Shown in pieces: positions 1-5,388 of a stretch of 5,388 nucleotides of DNA. The notes under the pieces are model-generated. The model did no database searches and was not told where the DNA came from. It saw only the letters and a list, made by a program, of their open reading frames with translations. This stretch comes from Acidimicrobiaceae bacterium. GTDB taxonomy: Bacteria; Actinomycetota; Acidimicrobiia; Acidimicrobiales; Ilumatobacteraceae. A program made the position numbers and the translations under genes. The stretch is from assembly GCA_002727235.1 (NCBI GenBank), contig PBWL01000003.1, forward strand, positions 24,765 to 30,152, given 5' to 3'. The first letter of the stretch is position 1, and each line of letters opens with the position of its first letter.

Positions 1-75
1 CACAAACTCGGTGAGTTCAGCCCGACACGCACCTTCAAGTTCCACGCCGGACAGGAGAAGGGGGCACGTCGCTAA
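1..75 (+). CDS. rpsS: 30S ribosomal protein S19, C-terminal end (partial)
   Basis: Only the last 24 codons and the TAA stop are in the window; the gene begins upstream. The visible peptide starts HKLGEFSPTRTFKFHAG and ends in a basic GARR. This matches the conserved C-terminus of bacterial S19, in which HKLGEF-x-PTRT is nearly invariant. S19 sits in the head of the 30S subunit next to S13, binds 16S rRNA and faces the central protuberance of the 50S subunit. Its position directly before rplV is the standard S10 operon order. The stop codon shares a base with the rplV start (TAATG), so translation of the two is probably coupled. The identification is secure even though the piece is short. Confidence 0.95.
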   Translation, partial: HKLGEFSPTRTFKFHAGQEKGARR

Positions 76-755
76 TGACTGGTCCGAAGCTTAATGAGAA
101 GGCGATGATCGCAGGGGAGCGTTCGGGCACTCGTGCGGTCGCTCGCCACGTTCGGTCATCAGCATCGAAGGCTCGAGTTGTTCTCAACCTGATCCGTGGC
201 CTCGATGTTCGTTCAGCAGACGAGGTGCTCATGCTCACTGAGCGTGGAATCGCCCGCGATGTTCGCAAGGTGTTGCGCTCTGCGGTTGCAAACGCCGTCA
301 ACAACGACGAGCAAGAGGCTTCAGAGTTGTATGTCATCGCCTGCTTTGCCGACGAAGGCTCGACCTTGCGTCGGTTCCGTCCCCGTGCCCGTGGTCGTGC
401 AACCCGCATTCGCAAGCGCACCTGTCACATCACCGTGATCGTTGCTCGCATGAGCGATGAGCGTCTCGCAGTGATTCAGGCACGTGCCGAAGGTGCATCA
501 GCGTCGGCTCAAGCAAGTCGTCGTGCCCGTGTTGAGCGGAGCCGCCAGCGTGCTGAAGAGGCCAAGGGCGAAATCGACGCTGCCGACGACGCCGAAGATG
601 AGGCCATCGACGAAAGCGTTGAGGTCGAGGCTGCTGACGACGCAGAAGCAACTGACGTTGCCGAGGACGCTGCTGCAGCAGAGGCCGAAGCCGCCGAAGC
701 CGAAACTGAATCCGAGACCGACGATGACGCAAGCACCGAAGAGGAGCAGAACTAA
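75..755 (+). CDS. rplV: 50S ribosomal protein L22 with a long acidic C-terminal extension
   Basis: The product has 226 residues, about twice the usual 110-115 of L22. The conserved core covers roughly residues 18-125: an N-terminal part with [14 protein letters not shown], the middle SAVANAVNN, and the long hairpin [19 protein letters not shown] that ends in the signature-like RKRTCHIT. In the family this hairpin lines the peptide exit tunnel, and L22 contacts all domains of 23S rRNA. After the core, residues 126-165 are mixed and arginine-rich (R149, R150, R152, R155, R157, R159). Residues 168-226 hold 28 Asp/Glu and 18 Ala and no Lys, Arg or His. The ATG at 75 overlaps the rpsS stop and has an AGGAG run at 53-57 plus a purine tract up to 64. 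A later in-frame ATG at 105 would also keep the whole core but has poorer upstream support. The tail keeps the same reading frame and similar codon use, so it looks like real protein. Confidence 0.97.
   Translation: MTGPKLNEKAMIAGERSGTRAVARHVRSSASKARVVLNLIRGLDVRSADEVLMLTERGIARDVRKVLRSAVANAVNNDEQEASELYVIACFADEGSTLRRFRPRARGRATRIRKRTCHITVIVARMSDERLAVIQARAEGASASAQASRRARVERSRQRAEEAKGEIDAADDAEDEAIDESVEVEAADDAEATDVAEDAAAAEAEAAEAETESETDDDASTEEEQN
579..701 (+). repeat. Low-complexity repeats inside the rplV tail
   Basis: Two kinds of internal repetition are visible. A 19-base unit at 579-597 recurs at 630-648 with two mismatches, and both copies encode AADDAE (residues 169-174 and 186-191). A 9-base unit, GCCGAAGCC, occurs twice in tandem at 684-692 and 693-701 and is followed by another GAA; it encodes part of the EAEAAEAE stretch. 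Units of 9 bases keep the reading frame, so changes in copy number would lengthen or shorten the tail without breaking the gene. Alanine and acidic codons (GCN, GAN) alone favour such repeats, so these may be a by-product of the amino acid composition. Confidence 0.6.
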
Positions 756-1636
756 TGGGTCAGAAGATCAACCCTTATGGCTTCCGCCTCGGCGTGAGCA
801 CCGACTGGAAGAGCCGCTGGTTTAGCGATCGTGAGTACAAGCAGTACCTCACCGAAGACTGGCAGATTCGTGACTCAGTCATGGAGCGTCTCGAGACCGC
901 AGCCATCAGCCGCATCGAGATCGAGCGCACACGTGACAAACTCCGCGTCGATATTCACACCGCCCGTCCCGGCATCGTGATTGGTCGTAAAGGTGCTCAA
1001 GCTGACGAACTTCGCCAGATGATCACCAAGATCACCGGCAATCCTCGCATCCAGCTCAACATCGTTGAGATCAAGACCCCTGAGCTCGACGCAGCTCTCG
1101 TGGCTCAGGGCGTGGCAGACCAGCTCGCAAATCGCATAGCGTTCCGCCGGGCGATGAAGCGCGCAGTGCAGAATGCCCAGCGCGCCGGCGCACTCGGAAT
1201 TCGCGTGCAGTGCTCGGGCCGTCTTGGTGGCGCAGAAATGAGCCGCACCGAGTGGTACCGCGAAGGCCAGGTGCCCTTGCACACCCTTCGTGCAGACATC
1301 GACTACGGCTTCCGTGAAGCAAAGACCGCAAACGGCCGCGTTGGTGTCAAGGTATGGCTGTACAAGGGCGAGATTCTTCCGTACCGTTCATCAAACGACG
1401 AAAAGATTGCCCGTGAGGCAGCAATGGCCGTTGGTGAAACCTCTGGCCAGTCCGCAGACACCAGCCGCAAGGTCGTGTCATCAGCAGGTCCTCGTGCTGC
1501 CGCCGAAGAAACCGAGCCAGCTCCGCTCGTCCGTGAGGCCGATCCTGAGCTTGAGAAGTTGCTCGATGAAGAAGAGACCATTACCCGTCAGACGCGTGAA
1601 GCAAATGAAACCCCGCACTTCCGCGGTGACGACTGA
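755..1636 (+). CDS. rpsC: 30S ribosomal protein S3 with C-terminal extension
   Basis: The 293-residue product begins [14 protein letters not shown], the invariant start of bacterial S3. A type II KH domain follows, with its GxxG loop as GRKG at residues 77-80. The S3 C-terminal domain carries [14 protein letters not shown] (residues 154-167) and [15 protein letters not shown] (171-185). The run FRRAMKR at 130-136 places R131, R132 and K135 at the positions linked in Escherichia coli to unwinding of mRNA at the ribosome entry site. S3 lies in the 30S head and forms the mRNA entry tunnel with S4 and S5. The E. coli protein has 233 residues. Here residues from about 212 form an extra tail that becomes acidic ([18 protein letters not shown]) and ends PHFRGDD. 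The start overlaps the rplV stop as TAATG, so re-initiation from rplV is likely. Confidence 0.98.
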   Translation: MGQKINPYGFRLGVSTDWKSRWFSDREYKQYLTEDWQIRDSVMERLETAAISRIEIERTRDKLRVDIHTARPGIVIGRKGAQADELRQMITKITGNPRIQLNIVEIKTPELDAALVAQGVADQLANRIAFRRAMKRAVQNAQRAGALGIRVQCSGRLGGAEMSRTEWYREGQVPLHTLRADIDYGFREAKTANGRVGVKVWLYKGEILPYRSSNDEKIAREAAMAVGETSGQSADTSRKVVSSAGPRAAAEETEPAPLVREADPELEKLLDEEETITRQTREANETPHFRGDD

Positions 1637-1643
1637 GGGGATT

Positions 1644-1648
1644 AGGAG
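1644..1648 (+). promoter_or_regulatory. Shine-Dalgarno site of rplP
   Basis: AGGAG lies six bases before the rplP ATG at 1655, within the 18-base gap after rpsC. The gap has no other recognisable element. This site supports the MLMPRK start, which also agrees with the family's usual N-terminus. Confidence 0.75.
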
Positions 1649-1654
1649 TTCATC

Positions 1655-2071
1655 ATGTTGATGCCTCGAAAGGTTGCACACCGTAAACACCACCGTGGCC
1701 GTACCCGTGGTATGGCAAAGGGCGGTACCGAGTTGGCGTATGGCGACTACGGAATTCAAGCACTCGAACCGGGCTGGATCACCGCTCGCCAGATTGAGGC
1801 TGCCCGTATTGCAATGACCCGTTCGATCAAGCGTGGCGGCAAAGTCTGGATCAACGTGTTCCCAGACAAGCCGGTGACGAAGAAGCCAGCCGAGACCCGC
1901 ATGGGTTCAGGCAAAGGTAACCCTGAGTTCTGGGTTGCCGTCGTTCGTCCAGGTCGCGTGATGTTCGAGTTGTCGTTCCCAAATGAGGAGCAAGCAAAGA
2001 TCGCTCTCAACAAGGCGATTCAGAAGCTTCCGATCAAAGCTCGCATCGTTACCCGCAACGAGCAGATCTGA
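1655..2071 (+). CDS. rplP: 50S ribosomal protein L16
   Basis: The product has 138 residues, the normal length for L16 (136-140). It begins [16 protein letters not shown], close to the family's ML-x-P-[KR]-x-V-x-[HYF]-RK start. It contains [14 protein letters not shown] (residues 41-54), which carries the first L16 signature, and [16 protein letters not shown] (82-97), which carries the second. L16 binds 23S rRNA near the A-site tRNA elbow and the peptidyl transferase centre, and is needed late in 50S assembly. R82 corresponds to the arginine (R81) hydroxylated in Escherichia coli L16; nothing here shows whether that happens in this organism. The rpmC start follows eight bases after the stop. 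Confidence 0.98.
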   Translation: MLMPRKVAHRKHHRGRTRGMAKGGTELAYGDYGIQALEPGWITARQIEAARIAMTRSIKRGGKVWINVFPDKPVTKKPAETRMGSGKGNPEFWVAVVRPGRVMFELSFPNEEQAKIALNKAIQKLPIKARIVTRNEQI

Positions 2072-2079
2072 GGACTGTC

Positions 2080-2292
2080 ATGGCAAGTAAGAACGAATTC
2101 GACGACATGGACTTGGCCGGGCTTGCAGACGAACTCCGCGCCAGCAAGCATGAGGCCTTGAACCTCCGGTTCCGTAACGCAACCGGTCAACTTGAAAAGA
2201 CCTCCGAAATTCGCGCCGTCCGCCGGCGTATTGCTCGTATCAACACCGTGATCCGTCAGCGTGAGATCGCTGCGGCAGAGGCAGAGAGCTGA
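2080..2292 (+). CDS. rpmC: 50S ribosomal protein L29
   Basis: The product is 70 residues, within the usual 60-80 for L29. It has the expected two-helix layout. The first helix is about residues 9-34 and contains [24 protein letters not shown], summarised by the conserved LNLRF (27-31) and the [11 protein letters not shown] turn (35-45). The second is about 45-68, with [16 protein letters not shown]29 binds 23S rRNA on the solvent side near the exit tunnel next to L23, close to where signal recognition particle and trigger factor dock. The rplP stop codon forms part of the TGAGGA Shine-Dalgarno run at 2069-2074, so termination and initiation are packed together. The N-terminus ([11 protein letters not shown]) is slightly longer and more acidic than in many L29 proteins. 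Confidence 0.95.
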   Translation: MASKNEFDDMDLAGLADELRASKHEALNLRFRNATGQLEKTSEIRAVRRRIARINTVIRQREIAAAEAES

Positions 2293-2296
2293 ACCA

Positions 2297-2566
2297 ATGA
2301 GTGAGACCAGCACGACCAGGGCTGCCCGCAAGGTACGCGAAGGCATCGTCACATCGAATGCGATGGATAAGACGGTTGTCGTCACAGTGACCGACCGCGT
2401 TCGCCATGCCCGGTACAACAAGTTCGTCATGCGCACCAAGAAGTTGCATGCACATGACGAGGCCAACGACGCAGGCGTTGGCGACAAGGTTCGGGTCATG
2501 GAGACCCGCCCGCTCAGCAAGAACAAGCGCTGGCGGGTCGTTGAGATCGTGGAGCGTGCACGATGA
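2297..2566 (+). CDS. rpsQ: 30S ribosomal protein S17
   Basis: The ATG at 2297 gives 89 residues, normal for S17 (80-100). The open frame continues upstream to an ATG at 2261, but that would add 12 residues overlapping rpmC ([12 protein letters not shown]) that do not look like S17, so the later start is preferred. It lies four bases after the rpmC stop. The protein has [18 protein letters not shown] (residues 14-31), typical of the S17 OB-fold core, and [13 protein letters not shown] (62-74), which is the S17 signature. S17 is an early-assembling protein that binds helices 7 and 11 of 16S rRNA in the 30S body. Its upstream Shine-Dalgarno sequence is weak (GAGAG at 2283-2287), which suggests coupling to rpmC. 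In the classical arrangement it is the last gene of the S10 operon. Confidence 0.96.
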   Translation: MSETSTTRAARKVREGIVTSNAMDKTVVVTVTDRVRHARYNKFVMRTKKLHAHDEANDAGVGDKVRVMETRPLSKNKRWRVVEIVERAR

Positions 2567-2931
2567 TCCAGCAGGAGAGCCGCCTTCGCGTGGCTGACAA
2601 CAGTGGTGCAAAGGAAGTGCTCTGCATCAAGGTGCTCGGTGGCACCCGCCGCCGTTACGCCTCGATTGGTGACATCTTCGTTGCAACCGTGAAAGACGCC
2701 ATCCCTGGCGCCGGCGTGAAGAAGGGTGACGTCGTGAAGTGCGTCGTCGTTCGCACGAAGAAAGAGAAGCGTCGTCCTGATGGCAGCTACATCCGTTTCG
2801 ACGAGAATGCAGCCGTCATCATCAAAGACGACCTCACGCCACGCGGTACCCGCATCTTCGGGCCAGTCGGCCGTGAACTTCGCGACCGTCGCTTCATGCG
2901 TATCGTTTCGCTCGCCCCGGAGGTGATCTGA
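2563..2931 (+). CDS. rplN: 50S ribosomal protein L14
   Basis: The product has exactly the family's standard 122 residues. It begins [19 protein letters not shown], a nearly invariant L14 start, and carries the L14 signature at about residues 60-87 ([15 protein letters not shown], then FDENAAVII). It ends [21 protein letters not shown] and SLAPEVI. L14 forms a small beta barrel on the subunit interface of the 50S next to L19 and contributes to intersubunit bridges; the ribosome silencing factor RsfS also docks on it. The start overlaps the rpsQ stop as ATGA. In Escherichia coli rplN opens the separate spc operon with its own promoter, but here there is no intergenic room for one. The last codons double as the Shine-Dalgarno site of rplX. 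Confidence 0.98.
   Translation: MIQQESRLRVADNSGAKEVLCIKVLGGTRRRYASIGDIFVATVKDAIPGAGVKKGDVVKCVVVRTKKEKRRPDGSYIRFDENAAVIIKDDLTPRGTRIFGPVGRELRDRRFMRIVSLAPEVI
2919..2928 (+). promoter_or_regulatory. Very strong Shine-Dalgarno site of rplX inside the rplN end
   Basis: GGAGGTGATC is a ten-base perfect complement of the conserved bacterial 16S rRNA 3' end (GATCACCTCC). The GGAGG core ends nine bases before the rplX ATG at 2933. At the same time these bases encode the final PEVI of L14. It is the strongest ribosome binding site in the window. Confidence 0.85.
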
Positions 2932-2932
2932 C

Positions 2933-3238
2933 ATGAAGATCCGCAAAGGTGACACCGTTCTTGTCATTGCTGGCAAGGACAAAGGCAAGGAAGGCACCGT
3001 CGACCGTGTGCTTCCAAAGGAAAGCAAAGTCGTGGTGACAGGTATCAATACCGCCGTTCGCCACCAGCGTCCGCTCCGCGCAAATGAGCAGGGTGGTCGT
3101 ATCGATAAAGACATGCCGATCGATATTTCGAACGTCATGCTCGTTCACAAGGGCAAGCCAGTGCGCGTCGGATACCGCACAGAGTCTGATGGCAGCAAAG
3201 TGCGTATTGCCCGTCCAAGCGGTGAGGTCATCAAGTGA
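2933..3238 (+). CDS. rplX: 50S ribosomal protein L24
   Basis: The product has 101 residues, normal for L24 (100-110). It opens [20 protein letters not shown], and residues about 6-23 form the KOW motif typical of the family. The conserved middle [15 protein letters not shown] (33-47) and the C-terminal PSGEVIK are as expected. L24 is one of the two assembly-initiating proteins of the 50S subunit; it binds domain I of 23S rRNA near the 5' end and sits by the exit of the peptide tunnel. Only one base separates the rplN stop from this start. Its own stop overlaps the rplE start as GTGA. The order rplN-rplX-rplE is the normal spc order. Confidence 0.98.
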   Translation: MKIRKGDTVLVIAGKDKGKEGTVDRVLPKESKVVVTGINTAVRHQRPLRANEQGGRIDKDMPIDISNVMLVHKGKPVRVGYRTESDGSKVRIARPSGEVIK

Positions 3239-3861
3239 GCACATTGACTCAGCCCCGCCTGAAGGCGAAGTACAACAATCAGGTCAAGAGCGATCTGCAA
3301 GCATCGCTGTCGATTGACAACGTTATGCAGATCCCGAAGATTGACAAGATCGTGATCAACATGGGTGTTGGGCGCGCTGCCCAGCAAGCGTCGCTGCTCG
3401 AAGCGGCAGTGTCCGATCTCTCGCTCATCTCAGGTCAGAAGCCAGTCGTGACGATCGCCACCAAGTCGATCGCCGGGTTCAAGCTACGTGAAGGTCAAGC
3501 CATTGGCTGCAAGGTGACCCTTCGTGGCGACCGCATGTGGGAATTCCTCGACCGCCTAATCGCTGTCGCAATTCCTCGTATCCGTGACTTCCGCGGGCTC
3601 CCTGCACATTCATGGGATGGCCGAGGAAATTACACGTTCGGTCTCTCCGACCAAACCGTGTTCCCGGAAATCAACCCAGACAAGGTTGACAACCCCCGTG
3701 GTATGGACATCACCATCGTGACGACCGCAACCACCGATGCCGAAGGCCGTGCACTGCTCGAGGCATTCGGGTTCCCGTTCAAGCGGGGTGCCGATGCCGA
3801 CAACGCACCACGCCGTAAAAAGAATCGCCACCCGCAATTCCGCGGTGGCAAGAAGAAGTGA
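3235..3861 (+). CDS. rplE: 50S ribosomal protein L5 with a basic C-terminal extension
   Basis: The start is a GTG that overlaps the rplX stop (GTGA), with GAGGT at 3224-3228 as its Shine-Dalgarno run. The product has 208 residues, against 179 in Escherichia coli and about 187 in other actinobacteria. It shows the L5 landmarks: [15 protein letters not shown] (residues 32-46), [21 protein letters not shown] (67-87), [11 protein letters not shown] (113-123) and [15 protein letters not shown] (132-146). The usual L5 ending, [11 protein letters not shown], falls at 173-183. Beyond it come 25 extra residues, first GADADNAP and then a basic [17 protein letters not shown]5 binds 5S rRNA with L18 in the central protuberance and contacts S13 and P-site tRNA. 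In E. coli the protein S8 represses this operon by binding near the rplE start; no convincing copy of that site is seen here. Confidence 0.97.
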   Translation: MSTLTQPRLKAKYNNQVKSDLQASLSIDNVMQIPKIDKIVINMGVGRAAQQASLLEAAVSDLSLISGQKPVVTIATKSIAGFKLREGQAIGCKVTLRGDRMWEFLDRLIAVAIPRIRDFRGLPAHSWDGRGNYTFGLSDQTVFPEINPDKVDNPRGMDITIVTTATTDAEGRALLEAFGFPFKRGADADNAPRRKKNRHPQFRGGKKK

Positions 3862-3897
3862 CCTGAGCGACGAATCGAAGAGGACGACGAAGATCTC
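3862..3897 (+). other. Spacer between rplE and rpsN, open in frame
   Basis: This 36-base gap is the longest in the window. It holds a purine-rich stretch (GAAGAGGAC at 3877-3885 and GAAG at 3889-3892) that can serve as a weak Shine-Dalgarno region for rpsN. The -35 and -10 promoter hexamers and a terminator hairpin are not visible. The 12 codons between the rplE TGA and the rpsN ATG contain no further stop and are in frame with both genes; they would read [12 protein letters not shown]. Confidence 0.6.
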
Positions 3898-4083
3898 ATG
3901 GCCAAGAAAGCCCTAATCAACAAATCGAACGGTACGCCAAAGTACAAAGTGCGTGCGTATACCCGCTGCCGCCGTTGCGGCCGCCCCCGTTCGGTGTACC
4001 GCAAATTTGGACTCTGTCGTGTGTGCCTCCGCGAGATGGCGCACGCAGGAGAGATCCCCGGCCTGACCAAGTCGAGTTGGTGA
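3898..4083 (+). CDS. rpsN: 30S ribosomal protein S14, zinc-binding type Z
   Basis: The product has 61 residues, the length of the short zinc-binding S14 (type Z, also called rpsZ) and not of the roughly 100-residue zinc-free form. Four cysteines, C24, C27, C40 and C43, form two CxxC pairs that bind one zinc ion. The start [11 protein letters not shown], the run [18 protein letters not shown] (14-31) and the end [10 protein letters not shown] are all typical. S14 binds the 3' domain of 16S rRNA in the 30S head and is needed late in assembly. All four cysteines are intact, so ordinary zinc-dependent function is expected. Some actinobacteria also carry a zinc-free copy elsewhere, under zinc control; this window cannot show whether that is so here. 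The gene is in the usual place between rplE and rpsH. Confidence 0.98.
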   Translation: MAKKALINKSNGTPKYKVRAYTRCRRCGRPRSVYRKFGLCRVCLREMAHAGEIPGLTKSSW

Positions 4084-4096
4084 GAGGAGCGCCACG

Positions 4097-4498
4097 ATGT
4101 TGACAGACCCCATCGCTGACATGCTCACCCGTGTTCGTAATGCGAACACTGCGATGCATGACACCGTGACAATGCCGTCATCGAAGCAGAAGGTCGCGTT
4201 GGCCAAGTTGCTCGAGTCCGAGGGTTATATCTCGGGTTTTGCCGTGGCGCCCTCAACAAAGGGTCCGGGCGAGGTATTGACCATCACGATGAAGTACTCG
4301 ACCGAGCGTGACCGGACGATCTCCGGGCTTCGCCGAATTTCCACCCCAGGCCTTCGCGTGTACCGAAAGGCCGACTCGGTGCCACGCGTTCTTGGTGGAC
4401 TTGGGGTGGCTGTCCTATCTACGAGTCGCGGACTCATGACCGACCGCGAGGCGCGTCGCCAAAAAGTTGGCGGCGAGGTCCTTTGCTACGTCTGGTAA
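4097..4498 (+). CDS. rpsH: 30S ribosomal protein S8
   Basis: The product has 133 residues, normal for S8 (about 130). It opens [17 protein letters not shown], a very conserved start, and carries the S8 signature in [18 protein letters not shown] (103-120) followed by the typical ending [10 protein letters not shown]8 binds helix 21 of 16S rRNA in the central domain and organises the 30S platform; in Escherichia coli it is also the translational repressor of the spc operon. An AGGAG at 4085-4089 lies seven bases before the ATG and abuts the rpsN stop codon (TGA at 4081-4083). The gene ends with two stops in tandem, TAA then an in-frame TAG at 4499-4501, the only such double stop in the window. 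Confidence 0.98.
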   Translation: MLTDPIADMLTRVRNANTAMHDTVTMPSSKQKVALAKLLESEGYISGFAVAPSTKGPGEVLTITMKYSTERDRTISGLRRISTPGLRVYRKADSVPRVLGGLGVAVLSTSRGLMTDREARRQKVGGEVLCYVW

Positions 4499-4509
4499 TA
4501 GGCGAGCGG

Positions 4510-4515
4510 AAGGAG
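4510..4515 (+). promoter_or_regulatory. Shine-Dalgarno site of rplF
   Basis: AAGGAG lies seven bases before the rplF ATG at 4523, inside a purine-rich 24-base gap (GAGCGGAAGGAGAGACG). Spacing and strength are close to ideal and they fix the start, which also matches the conserved MSRIG of L6. Confidence 0.8.
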
Positions 4516-4522
4516 AGACGTC

Positions 4523-5065
4523 ATGTCACGAATTGGTAACGCACCGGTCGCAGTACCGAGCGGAGTTGAAGTGTCCGTGAGTGGTCGCACCATCACAGTG
4601 AAGGGCCCCAAAGGGACACTGAGCCGAGATATACCAGGCCTGATCGAGATTGCTCAAGAAGAGGGAACGCTGACCTTTATTCGCCCGAATGATGAGCGAC
4701 AGAACCGTGCAATGCATGGTCTCGTGCGCAGCCTTGTTAGCAATATGGTCACCGGGGTCACCGAAGGTTTCAAGAAAGAACTTGAGATCGTTGGCGTCGG
4801 TTACCGTGCAGAAGCTCAAGGTGCGAACGGTCTTCGTTTGAACCTCGGGTTCAGTCATCCGGTCAGTGTGTCTGCACCGGACGGCATTTCGTTTGAAGTT
4901 CCAGCCCCGACGCAGGTAATTATTTCCGGAATTGATAAGGAAGTCGTTGGCCAGGTGGCCGCAGACATTCGCAGCATTCGCAAGCCAGAGCCCTACAAGG
5001 GCAAGGGTGTCCGCTATGCCGGTGAGCGTGTCATGCGCAAGGCCGGTAAGGCCGGCAAGAAGTAA
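4523..5065 (+). CDS. rplF: 50S ribosomal protein L6
   Basis: The product has 180 residues, against 177 in Escherichia coli. It starts [17 protein letters not shown], typical of L6, and consists of two related alpha/beta domains, roughly residues 1-82 and 83-175. The first contains [10 protein letters not shown] (26-35) and [22 protein letters not shown] (62-83, conserved HGLVRSL region). The second contains [11 protein letters not shown] (90-100) and the L6 signature [11 protein letters not shown] (155-165). The C-terminus is a basic [10 protein letters not shown]6 lies near the base of the L7/L12 stalk, binds 23S rRNA helix 97 next to the sarcin-ricin loop region and matters for late 50S assembly. 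The next gene, rplR, follows after 27 bases. Confidence 0.98.
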   Translation: MSRIGNAPVAVPSGVEVSVSGRTITVKGPKGTLSRDIPGLIEIAQEEGTLTFIRPNDERQNRAMHGLVRSLVSNMVTGVTEGFKKELEIVGVGYRAEAQGANGLRLNLGFSHPVSVSAPDGISFEVPAPTQVIISGIDKEVVGQVAADIRSIRKPEPYKGKGVRYAGERVMRKAGKAGKK

Positions 5066-5092
5066 GCCAGAACGTAAAGGAACACATCGATC

Positions 5093-5388
5093 ATGAGTGA
5101 TATCGCAAAGGCTCGACGTAAGGGTCGCATCACACGCCACCGTCGGGTGCGTAAAAAGATCAGTGGTACCGCTGTTCGGCCTCGCTTGGCTGTCCACCGC
5201 TCAAACCGTCACATCACCGCTCAGGTGATTGACGATGAGTCAGGTCGCACCATTGCCGCAGCATCTTCGGTTGAGCCAGCGCTTCGTTCAGACTCGTCAG
5301 GATCAGTCGAAGCCGCAACGAAGATTGGTGCTCTCGTCGCCGAACGAGCCCGCGCCGCAGGGGTTACCGCAGTGGTCTTTGACCGGGG
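5093..5388 (+). CDS. rplR: 50S ribosomal protein L18, N-terminal part (partial)
   Basis: The gene starts at an ATG preceded by AAAGGAA at 5076-5082 and runs off the end of the window after 98 complete codons and two further bases. Bacterial L18 usually has about 120 residues, so some 20 are missing. The visible part has a basic N-terminus ([18 protein letters not shown]), then [24 protein letters not shown] with the typical RPRL-x-V-x-RSN run (residues 29-38), and then [20 protein letters not shown] and VVFDRG. L18 binds 5S rRNA together with L5 and anchors it in the central protuberance. Gene order after rplF is as expected, and rpsE would normally follow. Confidence 0.97.
   Translation, partial: MSDIAKARRKGRITRHRRVRKKISGTAVRPRLAVHRSNRHITAQVIDDESGRTIAAASSVEPALRSDSSGSVEAATKIGALVAERARAAGVTAVVFDR

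Noticed and set aside
450..755. The L22 tail as a separate small gene fused by error
   Set aside because: The frame is continuous from the core, no internal start with a ribosome binding site stands out, and the stop overlaps the rpsC start exactly as expected for the rplV end.
2261..2296. An upstream ATG that would extend S17 by 12 residues
   Set aside because: The added residues lie inside the rpmC coding sequence and do not resemble S17 N-termini. The ATG at 2297 gives a normal length and a start four bases after the rpmC stop.
2020..3138. A 372-codon open frame on the - strand
   Set aside because: It lies opposite rplP, rpmC, rpsQ, rplN and rplX, all clearly real. The translation has no family resemblance or sensible domain pattern. 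It fits the known effect that GC-biased codons suppress stops on the opposite strand.
3314..3346. TTGACA hexamers at 3314-3319 and 3341-3346 as possible -35 promoter boxes
   Set aside because: Both encode conserved parts of L5 (Ile-Asp-Asn and Ile-Asp-Lys). No TATAAT-like hexamer lies 16-18 bases downstream of either.
3686..3691. TTGACA as a possible promoter for rpsN
   Set aside because: It encodes Val-Asp-Asn within L5, has no -10 box at the right distance, and lies over 200 bases before rpsN.
3781..3861. The L5 tail as a product of a frameshift or sequencing error
   Set aside because: The reading frame and codon style continue smoothly from the L5 core to the stop, and rpsN is complete with its normal start after it. 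No displaced piece of L5 or S14 appears in another frame.
4100..4105. TTGACA just inside rpsH as a possible promoter
   Set aside because: It is the Leu-Thr-Asp of the conserved S8 start [10 protein letters not shown], and no -10 hexamer follows at 16-18 bases.
4526..5197. A 223-codon open frame on the - strand opposite rplF and rplR
   Set aside because: It covers well-conserved ribosomal protein genes and crosses their junction. No Shine-Dalgarno support or recognisable protein motif was seen, so it is a shadow frame.

Overview
This window is an uninterrupted run of ribosomal protein genes, all on the + strand. It is the junction of the classical S10 and spc operons: rpsS (3' end only), rplV, rpsC, rplP, rpmC, rpsQ, rplN, rplX, rplE, rpsN, rpsH, rplF and rplR (5' part only). 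Every gene was identified from its conserved protein sequence, and the order is the canonical bacterial one. No RNA gene, mobile element, CRISPR array, terminator or non-ribosomal gene is visible. No stretch without a gene exceeds 36 bases.

The organism is most likely an actinobacterium of moderately high GC, and the class Acidimicrobiia is my best guess. This rests on the style of the proteins: S14 of the zinc-ribbon (type Z) form, L22 and S3 with long C-terminal extensions, an L22 core ending in a run like [13 protein letters not shown], a GTG start for rplE, and frequent CGT/CGC arginine codons. The placement is inferred from memory of these families and was not checked by a search.

Positions 1-2566 (rpsS to rpsQ) are the end of the S10 operon. 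The rpsS/rplV and rplV/rpsC stop and start codons overlap as TAATG, and later gaps are 4 to 18 bases. Positions 2563-5388 (rplN to rplR) are the beginning of the spc operon. The two operons are fused without a break: rpsQ and rplN overlap as ATGA, which leaves no intergenic space for the separate spc promoter known in Escherichia coli. From rplX to rplE the junctions stay tight, including a GTGA overlap. After rplE the gaps widen to 13-36 bases, each with a visible or weak Shine-Dalgarno sequence. One long polycistronic, translationally coupled mRNA is the simplest reading.

The products are core parts of both ribosomal subunits. S19, S3, S17, S14 and S8 belong to the 30S subunit. L22, L16, L29, L14, L24, L5, L6 and L18 belong to the 50S subunit. 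The parts that differ from the textbook are the protein tails: L22 carries about 100 extra residues ending in 59 residues with no basic amino acid, S3 has an acidic tail, and L5 has an extra basic tail. I found no undescribed system. These tails, one near-perfect Shine-Dalgarno site embedded in a coding sequence, and an open in-frame spacer between rplE and rpsN are the points that merit a second look.
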